The notes beneath the pieces are model-generated. The model had not been told where the DNA came from. It searched no databases and was given only the letters and a program-made list of their open reading frames with translations. The position numbers were made by a program, and so were the translations under genes. From contig NZ_AP023213.1 in NCBI RefSeq assembly GCF_014218275.1, positions 3,827,501-3,891,500 on the forward strand: a stretch of DNA of 64,000 bases, given 5' to 3'. Below, in pieces: positions 16,040-24,012 of the stretch; the first letter of the stretch is position 1, and every line of letters begins with the position of its first letter. This DNA comes from Citrifermentans bremense. Lineage in GTDB: Bacteria > Desulfobacterota > Desulfuromonadia > Geobacterales > Geobacteraceae.

Positions 16040-17118
16040 CCATCCTCACCCGCTACATAGCGAAGGCCTACCTGAAGATGCTCTCGCTCTGCCTGGGCTC
16101 GTTCCTCACCATCTACCTGGTAGTCGACTTCATGGAGAAGGTCTCCCGCTTCACGCGCGCCGGCGCAAGCTGGAAGCACCTGGCCCTCTTCTTCATCACC
16201 AAGATCCCGGAGATGATCATCGACGCGGCGCCCCTTGCCGTCCTGATGGCGACGCTGCTCACCCTGGGGACCCTGTCGCTCACTTCCGAGCTCACCGCGA
16301 TACGCAGCTGCGGGGTGAGTCTCTTCCGCATCAGCCTCCCTATCCTGGTCATCTCAGTGCTGATGAGCCTCGGGGTGCTGGCCATAGGTGAGTTCGTGCT
16401 CCCCAAGAGCTTCGCGCAGCGCACCTACATACAGGAGGTGCTGATCCAGAAGAAAAGCCCCAGCGCCTTTTTCCGGCAGCAGAACATCTGGTTCAGAGAG
16501 GAAGGGACGGTGCTCAGGGCGAGCCTTTTCGAGCCGGCGAGAAACGAACTGAAGGGGATCACCCTTTGGGAGCTCCAGCCTCAGACCGGGGAGCCGCTCA
16601 AGCGGACCGAAGCGGACATGGCGCTTCTGGGACCCAAGGGGTGGGTGTTCCGGGACGTGACGGTGCGGCAGTTCAGCGGCGGGGAGATCACGGCAACGCA
16701 GAAGTACCGCGAGCTGCCGGTCCAGCTCCAGCTGAAGCCCGCCGACCTGAAGACGCTGGGGAAATTTTCCGACAGCATGTCGCTTGTGGAGCTTGCCCGC
16801 TACTGCAGGAAGCTCAGAGCCAGCGGCTACGACCCCACCAGGTACGTCACCCAGATGCACAGCAGGATCTCGATGCCCTTCGGCTGCGCGGTGATGGCGT
16901 TTCTGGGGATTCCTTTCGCCTTGCGCGGCGGGAGGTCGAGCGGGATCGCCTTCGGCGTCGGCCTCTCCATCGGGGTCGGCTTTCTCTACGTCATCGTCAA
17001 CTCCGTGATCATCTCGGTGGGGCAGGTGGGGCTGCTGCCGCCCGTGGTGGCGGCGTGGGCGACCAACTTCATCTTCTTCGTGGCTGGCGCGTGGCTGTCG
17101 CTTACGATTGACAACTGA
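16036..17118 (+). CDS. lptG: LPS export ABC transporter permease LptG
   Basis: A 360-residue partner of LptF with the same architecture: membrane helices at about 12-115, a periplasmic jellyroll, and C-terminal helices with FLGIPFALRGGRSSGIAFG. ATG 16036 overlaps the lptF stop in ATGA. The reading frame is open further upstream, but the overlap and the family start (TILTRYIAKAYL) fix the start. The last residues, Thr-Ile-Asp-Asn, and the TGA stop are made of GATTGAC-AACTGAC heptads. Confidence 0.93.
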   Translation: MTILTRYIAKAYLKMLSLCLGSFLTIYLVVDFMEKVSRFTRAGASWKHLALFFITKIPEMIIDAAPLAVLMATLLTLGTLSLTSELTAIRSCGVSLFRISLPILVISVLMSLGVLAIGEFVLPKSFAQRTYIQEVLIQKKSPSAFFRQQNIWFREEGTVLRASLFEPARNELKGITLWELQPQTGEPLKRTEADMALLGPKGWVFRDVTVRQFSGGEITATQKYRELPVQLQLKPADLKTLGKFSDSMSLVELARYCRKLRASGYDPTRYVTQMHSRISMPFGCAVMAFLGIPFALRGGRSSGIAFGVGLSIGVGFLYVIVNSVIISVGQVGLLPPVVAAWATNFIFFVAGAWLSLTIDN

Positions 17119-17138
17119 CGGGCGGGAATCGACAATGT
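17104..17138 (+). repeat. TTGACAA-type heptads at the lptG 3' end
   Basis: Imperfect 7-base units GATTGAC, AACTGAC, GGGCGGG, AATCGAC and AATGTGG span the lptG stop (17116-17118). They resemble better-preserved arrays at 39142-39172 and 61301-61446. Confidence 0.5.
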
Positions 17139-17172
17139 GGTGTGTGGTCAAATCGATTCATTGGAGGGTCGC

Positions 17173-18066
17173 ATGCTTCGCAAATCGTTGCTCATACTGC
17201 TGGTCCCCTTGCTCCTGCCTTTAATATCCGCCGCGCAGGGCCCCGCGCCCAAGAAGCCGGCGCCTGTCACTTCCCCGCCGCTCAGCGTCCTGTCCATCAT
17301 CCCGGCACAGGGCGAGCCCGGCACCACCGTCACCCTTAACGGGACCGGCTTCACCAGTGGTACGGGCGTTTTCCTCGGCAGCCGCCAGCTCCCGGCGACG
17401 CTGGTGGGAAACCGGCTGCTCACCGTGGAGCTTCCCGACCTCCCCCCAGGCGTCTACGCGCTCTACCTGAAGCGGGAGGACGGCAGCACCAGCAGGGCTT
17501 TCAACTTCGCGCTGCAGCCTCAGAAACCGGTTGCGCTCTCACTCTCCCCCGACACGGTCACCGCCTGCTCAACCGGAAGGGAGCGGGAGGTAGTGGTGAC
17601 CGGTTCGAAGTTCCAGAGCGGGGCCCGCGTCTTTCTGGACGGAGCAGCCCTCACCACCCGCTTCATCTCCCCGACCGCGCTCTCCTTCACCGCACCCGCC
17701 GTCGCCGCCGGGCTGCACCAGGTGCAGGTAAAGAACCCCTCCGACGCAGGGTCCGGGGTGCTGGCACTTTTCATCGACGCCAAGCCCGAAATAGCCAGCG
17801 TCTCCATAGGGCGTGAGTTCGTGAGCGCTTACGAGTTGGTCCTGACGGGGAAGAATTTCCAGCAGAGTTCGGTGCTGGTGGCCGACGGCAAGCGGGTCGC
17901 AACGGGAGAGCAGATGGCTACGGAAAGGGAGCGGCTGATTTACCTCGGCTGCAACCAGATGGTCTACGAGCGCCACCCCTACGACCCGACACCGAAAGAA
18001 ATACGGCTGCAGGTGGTGAACCCGAACGGAGAGGAGAGCGGCCTCTTCACCATCAGCGCGCCCTGA
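17173..18066 (+). CDS. Secreted IPT/TIG-domain protein
   Basis: A 297-residue exported protein with a signal peptide (about 1-20, ending SAAQG) and three immunoglobulin-like IPT/TIG repeats. The first is marked by GEPGTTVTLNGTGFTSGTGV; the others begin near 125 and 205 with VVVTGSKFQSG and LVLTGKNFQQSS. Such folds mediate binding at the cell surface or in the periplasm. ATG 17173 follows GGAGG. It lies just downstream of lptG on the same strand and may be cotranscribed. No catalytic residues are seen and the role is unknown. Confidence 0.82.
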   Translation: MLRKSLLILLVPLLLPLISAAQGPAPKKPAPVTSPPLSVLSIIPAQGEPGTTVTLNGTGFTSGTGVFLGSRQLPATLVGNRLLTVELPDLPPGVYALYLKREDGSTSRAFNFALQPQKPVALSLSPDTVTACSTGREREVVVTGSKFQSGARVFLDGAALTTRFISPTALSFTAPAVAAGLHQVQVKNPSDAGSGVLALFIDAKPEIASVSIGREFVSAYELVLTGKNFQQSSVLVADGKRVATGEQMATERERLIYLGCNQMVYERHPYDPTPKEIRLQVVNPNGEESGLFTISAP

Positions 18067-18073
18067 CCCCGCA

Positions 18074-18475
18074 CTAGCGCAGCGATTCCTCCAGAACCAC
18101 GAGGTAGCCGTCAGGGTCGAAGCACCACAGTTCCATGGTGCCGTAGGGCTTTTGCTGCAACGGGTAGAGTATCTCCAGATCCTCCTCCAGAAGCTCCTGG
18201 TACACCTCTTCTATCCCCGTGACGCTCAGATGAAGCGTCATGCCGACTCCCTTGGGGAACCCTTCCAGGCGTGCCTCCAGAATCGGGTGCAGCTGCCCCA
18301 CCGCGTCATCCTCCACGAAGTAGACCTTGCAGCCGTCCAGCGTCAGCACCAGGTGCTCAGGAGCCCCCACCGCGGTAAGCGCCCGGTGCACCGGCAGCCC
18401 GATGATCCCCGCGTAAAAGGCCTCCGTGGTTCCCAGGTCGGCAACGGAGAGTTGAATGGAAAAGGGAGAGGCCAC
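18074..18475 (-). CDS. VOC-family (glyoxalase/bleomycin-resistance fold) protein
   Basis: A 133-residue protein with paired beta-alpha-beta-beta-beta modules. The start IQLSVADLGTTEAFYAGIIG and the end YGTMELWCFDPDGYLVVLEE are typical of the vicinal oxygen chelate fold. Likely metal ligands are His near 87 (TLHLSV) and a C-terminal Glu. Reactions in this superfamily vary widely, so no substrate is assigned. It lies downstream of the CcdA gene on the same strand. Confidence 0.85.
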   Translation of the reverse strand: MASPFSIQLSVADLGTTEAFYAGIIGLPVHRALTAVGAPEHLVLTLDGCKVYFVEDDAVGQLHPILEARLEGFPKGVGMTLHLSVTGIEEVYQELLEEDLEILYPLQQKPYGTMELWCFDPDGYLVVLEESLR

Positions 18476-18517
18476 GACATCTCCTTCGGCCCGGTCGTTT
18501 GCCGCAGGCTGGGCCTG

Positions 18518-19234
18518 CTACTCTCCGAACCAGGCGCTGGTGTACCTGCTGATCACCACCAGGGAGTTGGTGAAGATGAGGATGCCGACTATCACCATGA
18601 AGCCCCCCGTGATGATCTCGAACAGACGTATGTGCCGTTTGAAACGCTTGAAGAACACCAGGAACTGGTGCAGGGCGAGGGAAGCGAGGAAAAACGGGAT
18701 CGCGAGCCCCATCGAGTAGGCAAGGAGCAGCCATACGCCGCGCCCCTCGGTTGCGGCCACGGCCAGAATGGTGGCTAGGATGGGGCCGATGCAGGGGGTC
18801 CACCCAGCGGCGAAGACCACGCCGACCACGAAGCTCCCGAGGTAGCCGGCGGGCTTTCGGTGCAGGGTCAGCTTCTTCTCACCCAGGAGCAGCCCGATGT
18901 CGAACAGGCCGGAAACGTGGACGCCGAAGATGACGATCAAGGCCCCGCCGATGCGCCTGATCGCCGTCTTGTGCTCCTGCAGGAAGTCCCCCAGAAAGGT
19001 AGCCGAGGCCCCGAGGAGCACGAAAACGCAGGTGAAGCCCGCGATGAAGAGCAGCGAGTGGATGATGGTCTGCTGGCGCACCTTGTGGGAGGGGTGCTCG
19101 GCCTGCAGGTCCGCGAAGGACAGCCCGGTTATGTAGGTGATGTAGGAGGGGATAAGCGGCAAGACGCAGGGGGAAAGAAACGACAACAACCCTGCGACGA
19201 AGGCGCCTATTATGCTGATGTTCTGCGCTTGCAT
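18518..19234 (-). CDS. ccdA: CcdA-type thiol-disulfide electron transporter
   Basis: A 238-residue membrane protein of about six helices. The two redox cysteines lie in LSPCVLPLIPSY and GWTPCIGPILA, the hallmark of CcdA/DsbD-beta proteins. It moves electrons from cytoplasmic thioredoxin to periplasmic thioredoxin-like partners during cytochrome c maturation. The partner is evidently the TlpA-like lipoprotein encoded just upstream. A heavy demand for c-type cytochromes fits the ResB/CcsB genes at 56-59 kb. Confidence 0.92.
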   Translation of the reverse strand: MQAQNISIIGAFVAGLLSFLSPCVLPLIPSYITYITGLSFADLQAEHPSHKVRQQTIIHSLLFIAGFTCVFVLLGASATFLGDFLQEHKTAIRRIGGALIVIFGVHVSGLFDIGLLLGEKKLTLHRKPAGYLGSFVVGVVFAAGWTPCIGPILATILAVAATEGRGVWLLLAYSMGLAIPFFLASLALHQFLVFFKRFKRHIRLFEIITGGFMVIVGILIFTNSLVVISRYTSAWFGE

Positions 19235-19291
19235 GGCTGTACCTCCTGGCTTTGGTGCAACGCCCGCCTGCCCCCGGCGCCGCTTGGTGCT

Positions 19292-19801
19292 CTATTTACC
19301 CTGCATCAGCCCTTCGAGATACTGGAGCACCTCCGGCGCACTCCAGTCGACACCGCCGATCACCTTCTTCCTGATTATCCCCTTGCCGTCGACTATGAAG
19401 GTTTCGGGAACGCCGGTGGTGCCGTAGCGCCTGGACACGCTGCCGTCGGTGTCGAAGAGCGCCGGGAGGGAGACGCCGTTTTGCCGGAAGAACTCCTGCA
19501 CCGCCTGCTTGCCACCCTCGTCCACGGAGATGGCGAGCATCTGGAAGTTCTTCCCCTGCATGACCTGGTTCAGTTTCACCATGGAAGGGATTTCCTCGCG
19601 GCAGGGGGGGCACCAGGTGGCCCAGAAGTTAACCAGCACCACCTTCCCCTTGAGCGAAGAAAGCTGCACCTGCTTTCCCGATAGGTCCTGCAGGGTGAAG
19701 TCGGGGGCGGCGGCACCTTCCTGCGCCGGGACCTCCTTCTTGGAGCAGCCGGAAACCGCCACAGCGATTACAAGCAACAGTACCCAAAAGATACGTTTCA
19801 T
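19292..19801 (-). CDS. TlpA/ResA-like thiol-disulfide oxidoreductase lipoprotein
   Basis: A 169-residue thioredoxin-fold protein. The signal peptide ends in VSGC (Cys19), giving a lipid anchor. The active site WCPPC is at 63-67, as in ResA and TlpA, which reduce apocytochrome haem-binding cysteines. Its start overlaps the stop of the NtrC-type regulator by ATGA (19798-19801), and ccdA follows, so regulator, reductase and electron donor form one operon. Confidence 0.92.
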   Translation of the reverse strand: MKRIFWVLLLVIAVAVSGCSKKEVPAQEGAAAPDFTLQDLSGKQVQLSSLKGKVVLVNFWATWCPPCREEIPSMVKLNQVMQGKNFQMLAISVDEGGKQAVQEFFRQNGVSLPALFDTDGSVSRRYGTTGVPETFIVDGKGIIRKKVIGGVDWSAPEVLQYLEGLMQGK

Positions 19802-21162
19802 GACTTTCTCCCCGGTTGCACTATATTGTATTTTTCCATTCTGTAAATCAGGGTATGGCGCGGTATGCGCAGAAACCTGGCTGCCGCGGTCTGGTTCCAG
19901 TCACACCTGGTGAGCGCCTCCAGCACCACCTCCCGCTCCAGTTGTTCGAGCGAGTATCCTCCAGGCGGCAGCCTGAGCACTCCCCCCTCGGAGGGGGGGG
20001 AGGTGGCCGAAATCTTCTCAGGGAGCTCGGCGACCCCGATCCGGTCGCTGTCGCGCATGATCAAAAGGCGCTCGACGGTGTTTTCCAGTTCGCGCACGTT
20101 GCCCGGCCAGCTGTAGGCCTGCAACCGCTCCAGCGCCTCCTTGTCGAAGCTCACCCCTTCCGCCCCGAACTTGGCGCAGAAGTAGCGCAGCAAAAGCTGC
20201 ACATCCTCCACCCGCTCCCTCAAAGGCGGGAGCTGGATCGGGATCACAGAGAGACGATAGTAGAGGTCCTCGCGGAACTTCCCTTCCACGATCCAGCGCT
20301 CAAGGTCAGCGTTAGTCGCCGCCACCACGCGCAGGTCAATCTTCTGCAGCGAGGTGCCGCCGACCGGTTCGACCACGCGCTCCTGCAGGACGCGCAGCAG
20401 TTTGGGCTGCAGCTCCAGGGGAAGATCCCCCACCTCGTCCAGAAAGATGGTGCCGCCGTCGGCCAGCTGGAACTTCCCCTCCTTGTCGCGGATCGCCCCG
20501 GTGAAGGCCCCCTTCACATGGCCGAAGAGCTCGCTCTCCAGAAGGTCCTTGGGGATGGCCGCGCAGTTGACGGCGATAAAGGGGGCGCCGCGGCGGGAGC
20601 TCCCGGAGTGGATGGCGCGGGCCACCAGTTCCTTGCCAGTTCCCGATTCCCCGGTGATGAGAACGGTGGCCTCGGTGTCCGCCACCTTGCGCACCACCGA
20701 AAAAACGCCTTCCATGGCGCGTGAGGTACCGACGATGCTCTTGAACTCGGCGCGCCCGGAAAGTTCTTCCTTCAGCAGCCGGTTCTCCTCTGAAAGCCCC
20801 TGCAGTTGCAGCGCCTTCAGGACGGTAACCTTCAGCTCCTCCCGGTTGAAAGGCTTGGTGAGGTAGTGAAAGGCCCCAAGCTTCATCGCCTCGACAGCCG
20901 TATCGATGGCGCCGAAAGCGGTGAGCACGATGACCACGGTGGCGGGGGAGCTCTCCTTGATGGCGGAGAGGACCTCGAAACCGCTTTTGCCCGGCATCTT
21001 CAGGTCGGTGATGACCAGTGCCGGCAGCTTCTCGGCGAAGAGCCGCAGCCCGGCTTCGCCGTCGGCGGCGGTGTAGACGTCGTACCCCTCCTGCTGCAGG
21101 TTGTACTCGAGCACGCGTCTTAATGAACTGTCATCGTCTATGACTAGTATTTTTGCGGGCAT
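19798..21162 (-). CDS. Sigma-54-dependent response regulator (NtrC type)
   Basis: A 454-residue activator: receiver domain with Asp53 and Lys103, AAA+ domain with Walker A GESGTGKE (171-178) and the sigma-54 contact loop GAFTGA (218-223), and a C-terminal Fis-type helix-turn-helix ending in TAAARFLRIPRHTLIYRMEK. The frame extends 15 codons upstream, but MPAKILVIDDD at ATG 21162 is the natural start with AGGA before it. No histidine kinase lies next to it. Control of the downstream tlpA-ccdA genes is inference. Confidence 0.92.
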   Translation of the reverse strand: MPAKILVIDDDSSLRRVLEYNLQQEGYDVYTAADGEAGLRLFAEKLPALVITDLKMPGKSGFEVLSAIKESSPATVVIVLTAFGAIDTAVEAMKLGAFHYLTKPFNREELKVTVLKALQLQGLSEENRLLKEELSGRAEFKSIVGTSRAMEGVFSVVRKVADTEATVLITGESGTGKELVARAIHSGSSRRGAPFIAVNCAAIPKDLLESELFGHVKGAFTGAIRDKEGKFQLADGGTIFLDEVGDLPLELQPKLLRVLQERVVEPVGGTSLQKIDLRVVAATNADLERWIVEGKFREDLYYRLSVIPIQLPPLRERVEDVQLLLRYFCAKFGAEGVSFDKEALERLQAYSWPGNVRELENTVERLLIMRDSDRIGVAELPEKISATSPPSEGGVLRLPPGGYSLEQLEREVVLEALTRCDWNQTAAARFLRIPRHTLIYRMEKYNIVQPGRKS

Positions 21163-21459
21163 AGGTCCTGGAAGGGCGCCTGAGACTGGAGCGGGCGCCA
21201 GTGTCAATTTTTAACTGATTTAAAGGTTCAGGGCAACCTTTTTATAATGAACAGGGAGGAACACGGGGGGCGAAGCGGGTCATTGGGGGACGGCCGGAGA
21301 GCTTGTTTCAGGGAGAAGCGTTTCTTTCTTGGGGGGGATTGGCAGCGAGCGGACCAGCAAGCTGAGCCTGGGAGGTTGAAACCAAGGCGCGCACGTTCCC
21401 AACCGATGCGGCAAAGATGCATCAGGAAACGGCGCAGCCGAGAAACGACCCAGGCGGTG

Positions 21460-21720
21460 CTAGACCCGGCGCCCCCTGGGTCTGCGCGGGTACCCCAGGT
21501 AGCTCTGGGTAAGCTCGCGGGTACCGATCGCCAGCGGGAGCAGGTTCTCGTGTTTTTGTAAGGTTTCGGGAAGTGAAGAGCCGTCGGTGATGATGTAGTC
21601 GTCCTCACCCAGGCAGGTCTTGGCGAAGAACCTTCCCGCTGAGCTGCAGAAAATGTTGATGCTAAAAGTCTCGCCGTTGACTTCCAACTCAGTTGAGTGT
21701 AGCAGCATCTCTTCGTCCAC
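21460..21720 (-). CDS. Small protein of unknown function
   Basis: An 86-residue protein starting at GTG 21720 behind a GGGGGG tract. It has a beta-rich look (NGETFSINIFCSSAGRFFA) and a basic C-terminus ending in repeated Arg-Pro/Arg-Gly. No signal or membrane segment is visible. Its frame and composition are protein-like, while overlapping plus-strand frames are Arg-rich shadows. It is monocistronic; I recognise no family. The 250 bases between it and the NtrC-type gene hold nothing I can support. Confidence 0.6.
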   Translation of the reverse strand: MDEEMLLHSTELEVNGETFSINIFCSSAGRFFAKTCLGEDDYIITDGSSLPETLQKHENLLPLAIGTRELTQSYLGYPRRPRGRRV

Positions 21721-21850
21721 GGTCCCCCCCGATCTTACTCATTCCTATTGAATGAATTTTCATCAGCAAAAAGCGGACCAAGGAAGCTGGCAAGAGCGCC
21801 TATGCGCCCGGACAAGAGGCAAACAGTCAGCACTACTCAGGTTAAACAAA

Positions 21851-21876
21851 ATGAGCACCGATTAAACGGTGCTCAT
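21851..21876 (-). terminator. Terminator-like hairpin downstream of the prenyl synthase gene
   Basis: A perfect 10-base inverted repeat, ATGAGCACCG (21851-21860) and CGGTGCTCAT (21867-21876), with a six-base loop. On the minus strand TTTGTTTAAC follows. It lies about 85 bases beyond the prenyl synthase stop. Confidence 0.6.
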
Positions 21877-21961
21877 TAATGGATCGATTCAATTGTTAAA
21901 CTAGGTTATTTTTCGTACCCTGCGGGATGTGACGCCGTTAAATGACGGCTCGGCGTGACGG

Positions 21962-22930
21962 TTATTTGACGCGGGTGACGACGTACTCGGCCAGTTCGGC
22001 CAGCGCGTCGCGGGTGGCGGAGGGGGGGAATTTCTCCAGGTGCTGTTTGCAAAGGAGTACGTGCTCCCCGGCCGAGGCCACGGTGTGCTCGATGCCGCCG
22101 TAGCGCTGCACCAGCTCCAGCACCAGGGCGAAGTCCTCGTCGGAGAGGAGTTCCTTTTCCACCACCGAAGCGATCAGGTCTCGTTCCTGTTCCGTACACT
22201 TCTTGAGGGTGTGGATCAGGGGGAGAGTTATCTTCCCTTCCTCAAGGTCGTGGCCGATGCTTTTGCCGAACTGCTCCTCGCTCGCAGTGTAGTCGAGGGT
22301 ATCGTCCATCAACTGGAAGGCGATGCCGAGATCCATGCCGTAATCCGCCAGTGCCTGCCTGTGTTTCGGGTCGGCCTCCCCGAGGATGGCCCCCACCTCG
22401 CAGGCAGCGGAGAGCAGGATCGCGGTCTTGCTCCGGACCACCTCGATGTAGCGCTCAATGGTGATGTCGAGGTCGCTGGTGCAGACCAGCTGCAGGACTT
22501 CCCCCTCGGCGATGATCGTGGTGGCGTCCGCCAGCACCTTCAGTATGCGCAGGTCGCCGTCAGCCACCATGAGCGAAAACGACTTGGAGAAGAGGAAGTC
22601 GCCGACCAGCACCGAAGCTTCGTTCCCCCAAAGCGTGTTGGCCGAGGCGAGCCCGCGGCGCAGGTTGGCGTTGTCGACGACGTCGTCGTGCAAAAGGGTT
22701 GCCGTGTGAATGAACTCCACGACGCTTGCCAGAGGGACGCTGCGATCGCCGCCGTAGCCGCAAAGCCTGGAAGCCAGCAGCACCAGGGCGGGGCGGATAC
22801 GCTTGCCGCCGCTGGATAGGACATACTCACCCACCTTGCGAATCAGGGGGACATCCGACTGCAGGTCCTTCTTGAACTGCAGTTCCACGTTTTTCAGGTC
22901 ATCGCCGATAAGGGCAAGCGCTGCATCCAT
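21962..22930 (-). CDS. ispB: Trans-polyprenyl diphosphate synthase (IspB-like)
   Basis: A 322-residue all-helical enzyme that chains isopentenyl diphosphate to make the quinone side chain. The first Asp-rich motif HDDVVD has Asp82, Asp83 and Asp86; the second reads QLMDDTLDY. The GGKRIRPALVLL motif for diphosphate binding is intact. Length fits octaprenyl or related synthases; exact chain length cannot be read. It is monocistronic with a promoter at 23042-23070 and a leader of about 105 bases. Confidence 0.93.
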   Translation of the reverse strand: MDAALALIGDDLKNVELQFKKDLQSDVPLIRKVGEYVLSSGGKRIRPALVLLASRLCGYGGDRSVPLASVVEFIHTATLLHDDVVDNANLRRGLASANTLWGNEASVLVGDFLFSKSFSLMVADGDLRILKVLADATTIIAEGEVLQLVCTSDLDITIERYIEVVRSKTAILLSAACEVGAILGEADPKHRQALADYGMDLGIAFQLMDDTLDYTASEEQFGKSIGHDLEEGKITLPLIHTLKKCTEQERDLIASVVEKELLSDEDFALVLELVQRYGGIEHTVASAGEHVLLCKQHLEKFPPSATRDALAELAEYVVTRVK

Positions 22931-23041
22931 AAGAGGCCTCGGTACTATGCGCGCGCGACAGGATCGACACGCTTAAAAGATCTTAACACTTCGAAATTAC
23001 GCCGGATTTTCCAAGGTGGGTTCGCTTTGGAAAGACGGATC

Positions 23042-23070
23042 ACCATAGCAAATCCTTTCTCATTATTCAA
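23042..23070 (-). promoter_or_regulatory. Probable promoter of the prenyl synthase gene
   Basis: On the minus strand TTGAAT (23070-23065) and TATGGT (23047-23042) are 17 bases apart. The leader that follows contains the inverted pair TTTCCAA and TTGGAAA. Confidence 0.45.
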
Positions 23071-23115
23071 GGCATTTCATGGGCGGAAACACGCCTAGCC
23101 CGCGGCAGAGAACGG

Positions 23116-23141
23116 AAAAGGGGGCTGACGCCCCCCCTTTT
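23116..23141. terminator. Hairpin terminator after the Fis-like regulator gene
   Basis: AAAAGGGGGC pairs with GCCCCCC-CTTTT around a TGAC loop. It lies about 30 bases beyond the stop of the gene at 23170 and is nearly symmetrical, so it could stop transcription from either side. Confidence 0.65.
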
Positions 23142-23169
23142 ACTGCCGGCAACTTTTTGCACCCCCCGC

Positions 23170-23646
23170 TCAGGCCGCCTCTTTTTCGCGGTTCCAGAGC
23201 CCGCAGCGCTTCAGTTCCTTCTCGAGCTTGCTCTTGCTGAGCCCAAGCGCCCGGCAGATCTTGTCGGTGTTGCAGTGGTAGCGCTCCATCGCCATTAAAA
23301 GCAGTGCCTTTCTAAGCGACAGCGACAACTTGTCCATGACGTGCTGCTGCGAGGTCGCCGAAATGAGCGTGAACAACGGCTCCAGGCTCTTCTTGAAAAG
23401 CTGCGCGCTCTCGTCCACATGCACCGGGTTTTGTCTGTTCATCTGCTTCACCCTCACCAGATTGTTCGCGATACTGTCCATATCCTCATTCACCAGGCGC
23501 CAGATGTCGGGATCGTTGCCTAGGGTCAACACGACCGCCATGCGTTCCGCGGAATCCTTGGGCTGCTTTTTCACCAGCACCACCTCCATGGCGCCGAACC
23601 CGTTGCTGCTGCAGTCCGCGCTCGCACCTGCAAATCTGCCTTCCAT
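23170..23646 (-). CDS. Fis-type helix-turn-helix protein, probable regulator
   Basis: A 158-residue protein. The C-terminal 45 residues (from LRKALLLMAMERYHCNTDKI, then CRALGLSKSKLEKELKRCGL) form a Fis/NtrC-type DNA-binding motif. The N-terminal 100 residues are helical and have no receiver or AAA+ domain, so this is a free-standing DNA-binding module. ATG 23646 follows GGAGGTGAGGC. It is divergent from pgi, with a large inverted repeat in between. Targets unknown. Confidence 0.75.
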   Translation of the reverse strand: MEGRFAGASADCSSNGFGAMEVVLVKKQPKDSAERMAVVLTLGNDPDIWRLVNEDMDSIANNLVRVKQMNRQNPVHVDESAQLFKKSLEPLFTLISATSQQHVMDKLSLSLRKALLLMAMERYHCNTDKICRALGLSKSKLEKELKRCGLWNREKEAA

Positions 23647-23720
23647 GCCTCACCTCCGCATACCAGTCCGATCGGTTCCAGACCGGCGCCAGCCGCACCT
23701 GCGCCAGGCAGGGCTGCCGT

Positions 23721-23754
23721 TTGGTAGGCTTATCCGTTACATAAGCCGTACCAA
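23721..23754. promoter_or_regulatory. Long interrupted palindrome, candidate operator
   Basis: TTGGTA-GGCTTAT pairs with ATAAGCC-G-TACCAA across a 7-base loop; thirteen base pairs are broken by a single inserted G. It lies 75 bases before the Fis-like gene and overlaps a weak minus-strand TTGGTA/TAAGCC promoter-like pair. It has no T-run, so an operator is likelier than a terminator. Confidence 0.5.
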
Positions 23755-23926
23755 GTTCAGCGCTGCCGCCCCCTTCCGGCTAAAGTGCCGTCGTAGCATG
23801 TCTTTTATGGAAAGAGGCGCCGGGAAAAGGAGGGCGGCCGACCGGTTTCCTGTTCACACCTTGCACAGCCGGCTGTTACATGTGCAAAACCCGCCCTTCC
23901 AGTGACAGCGCCGGCGCTGCTCATAC

Positions 23927-23954
23927 TTGAATAAAATTTAATCCATGCTATCAT
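23927..23954 (+). promoter_or_regulatory. Probable pgi promoter
   Basis: TTGAAT (23927-23932) and TATCAT (23949-23954) are 16 bases apart in an AT-rich stretch, about 60 bases before the pgi ATG. Confidence 0.5.
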
Positions 23955-24012
23955 GCCCCGACGCACATGAGAGCTGACCTTCCACCAGACTAACAAAAGC
24001 AGCGGAGGCCAT

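Larger units (their letters stand above)
23647..24012. other. Divergent intergenic region between the Fis-like gene and pgi
   Basis: This 366-base gap contains a long inverted repeat (23721-23754) on the regulator side and a pgi promoter candidate (23927-23954). The remaining sequence, 23755-23926, shows no ORF or repeat that I can support. Confidence 0.6.

Noticed and set aside
21247-21561. 104-codon plus-strand frame with ATG
   Set aside because: Arg/Gln-rich, no ribosome site, and overlaps the more protein-like small minus-strand gene at 21460.
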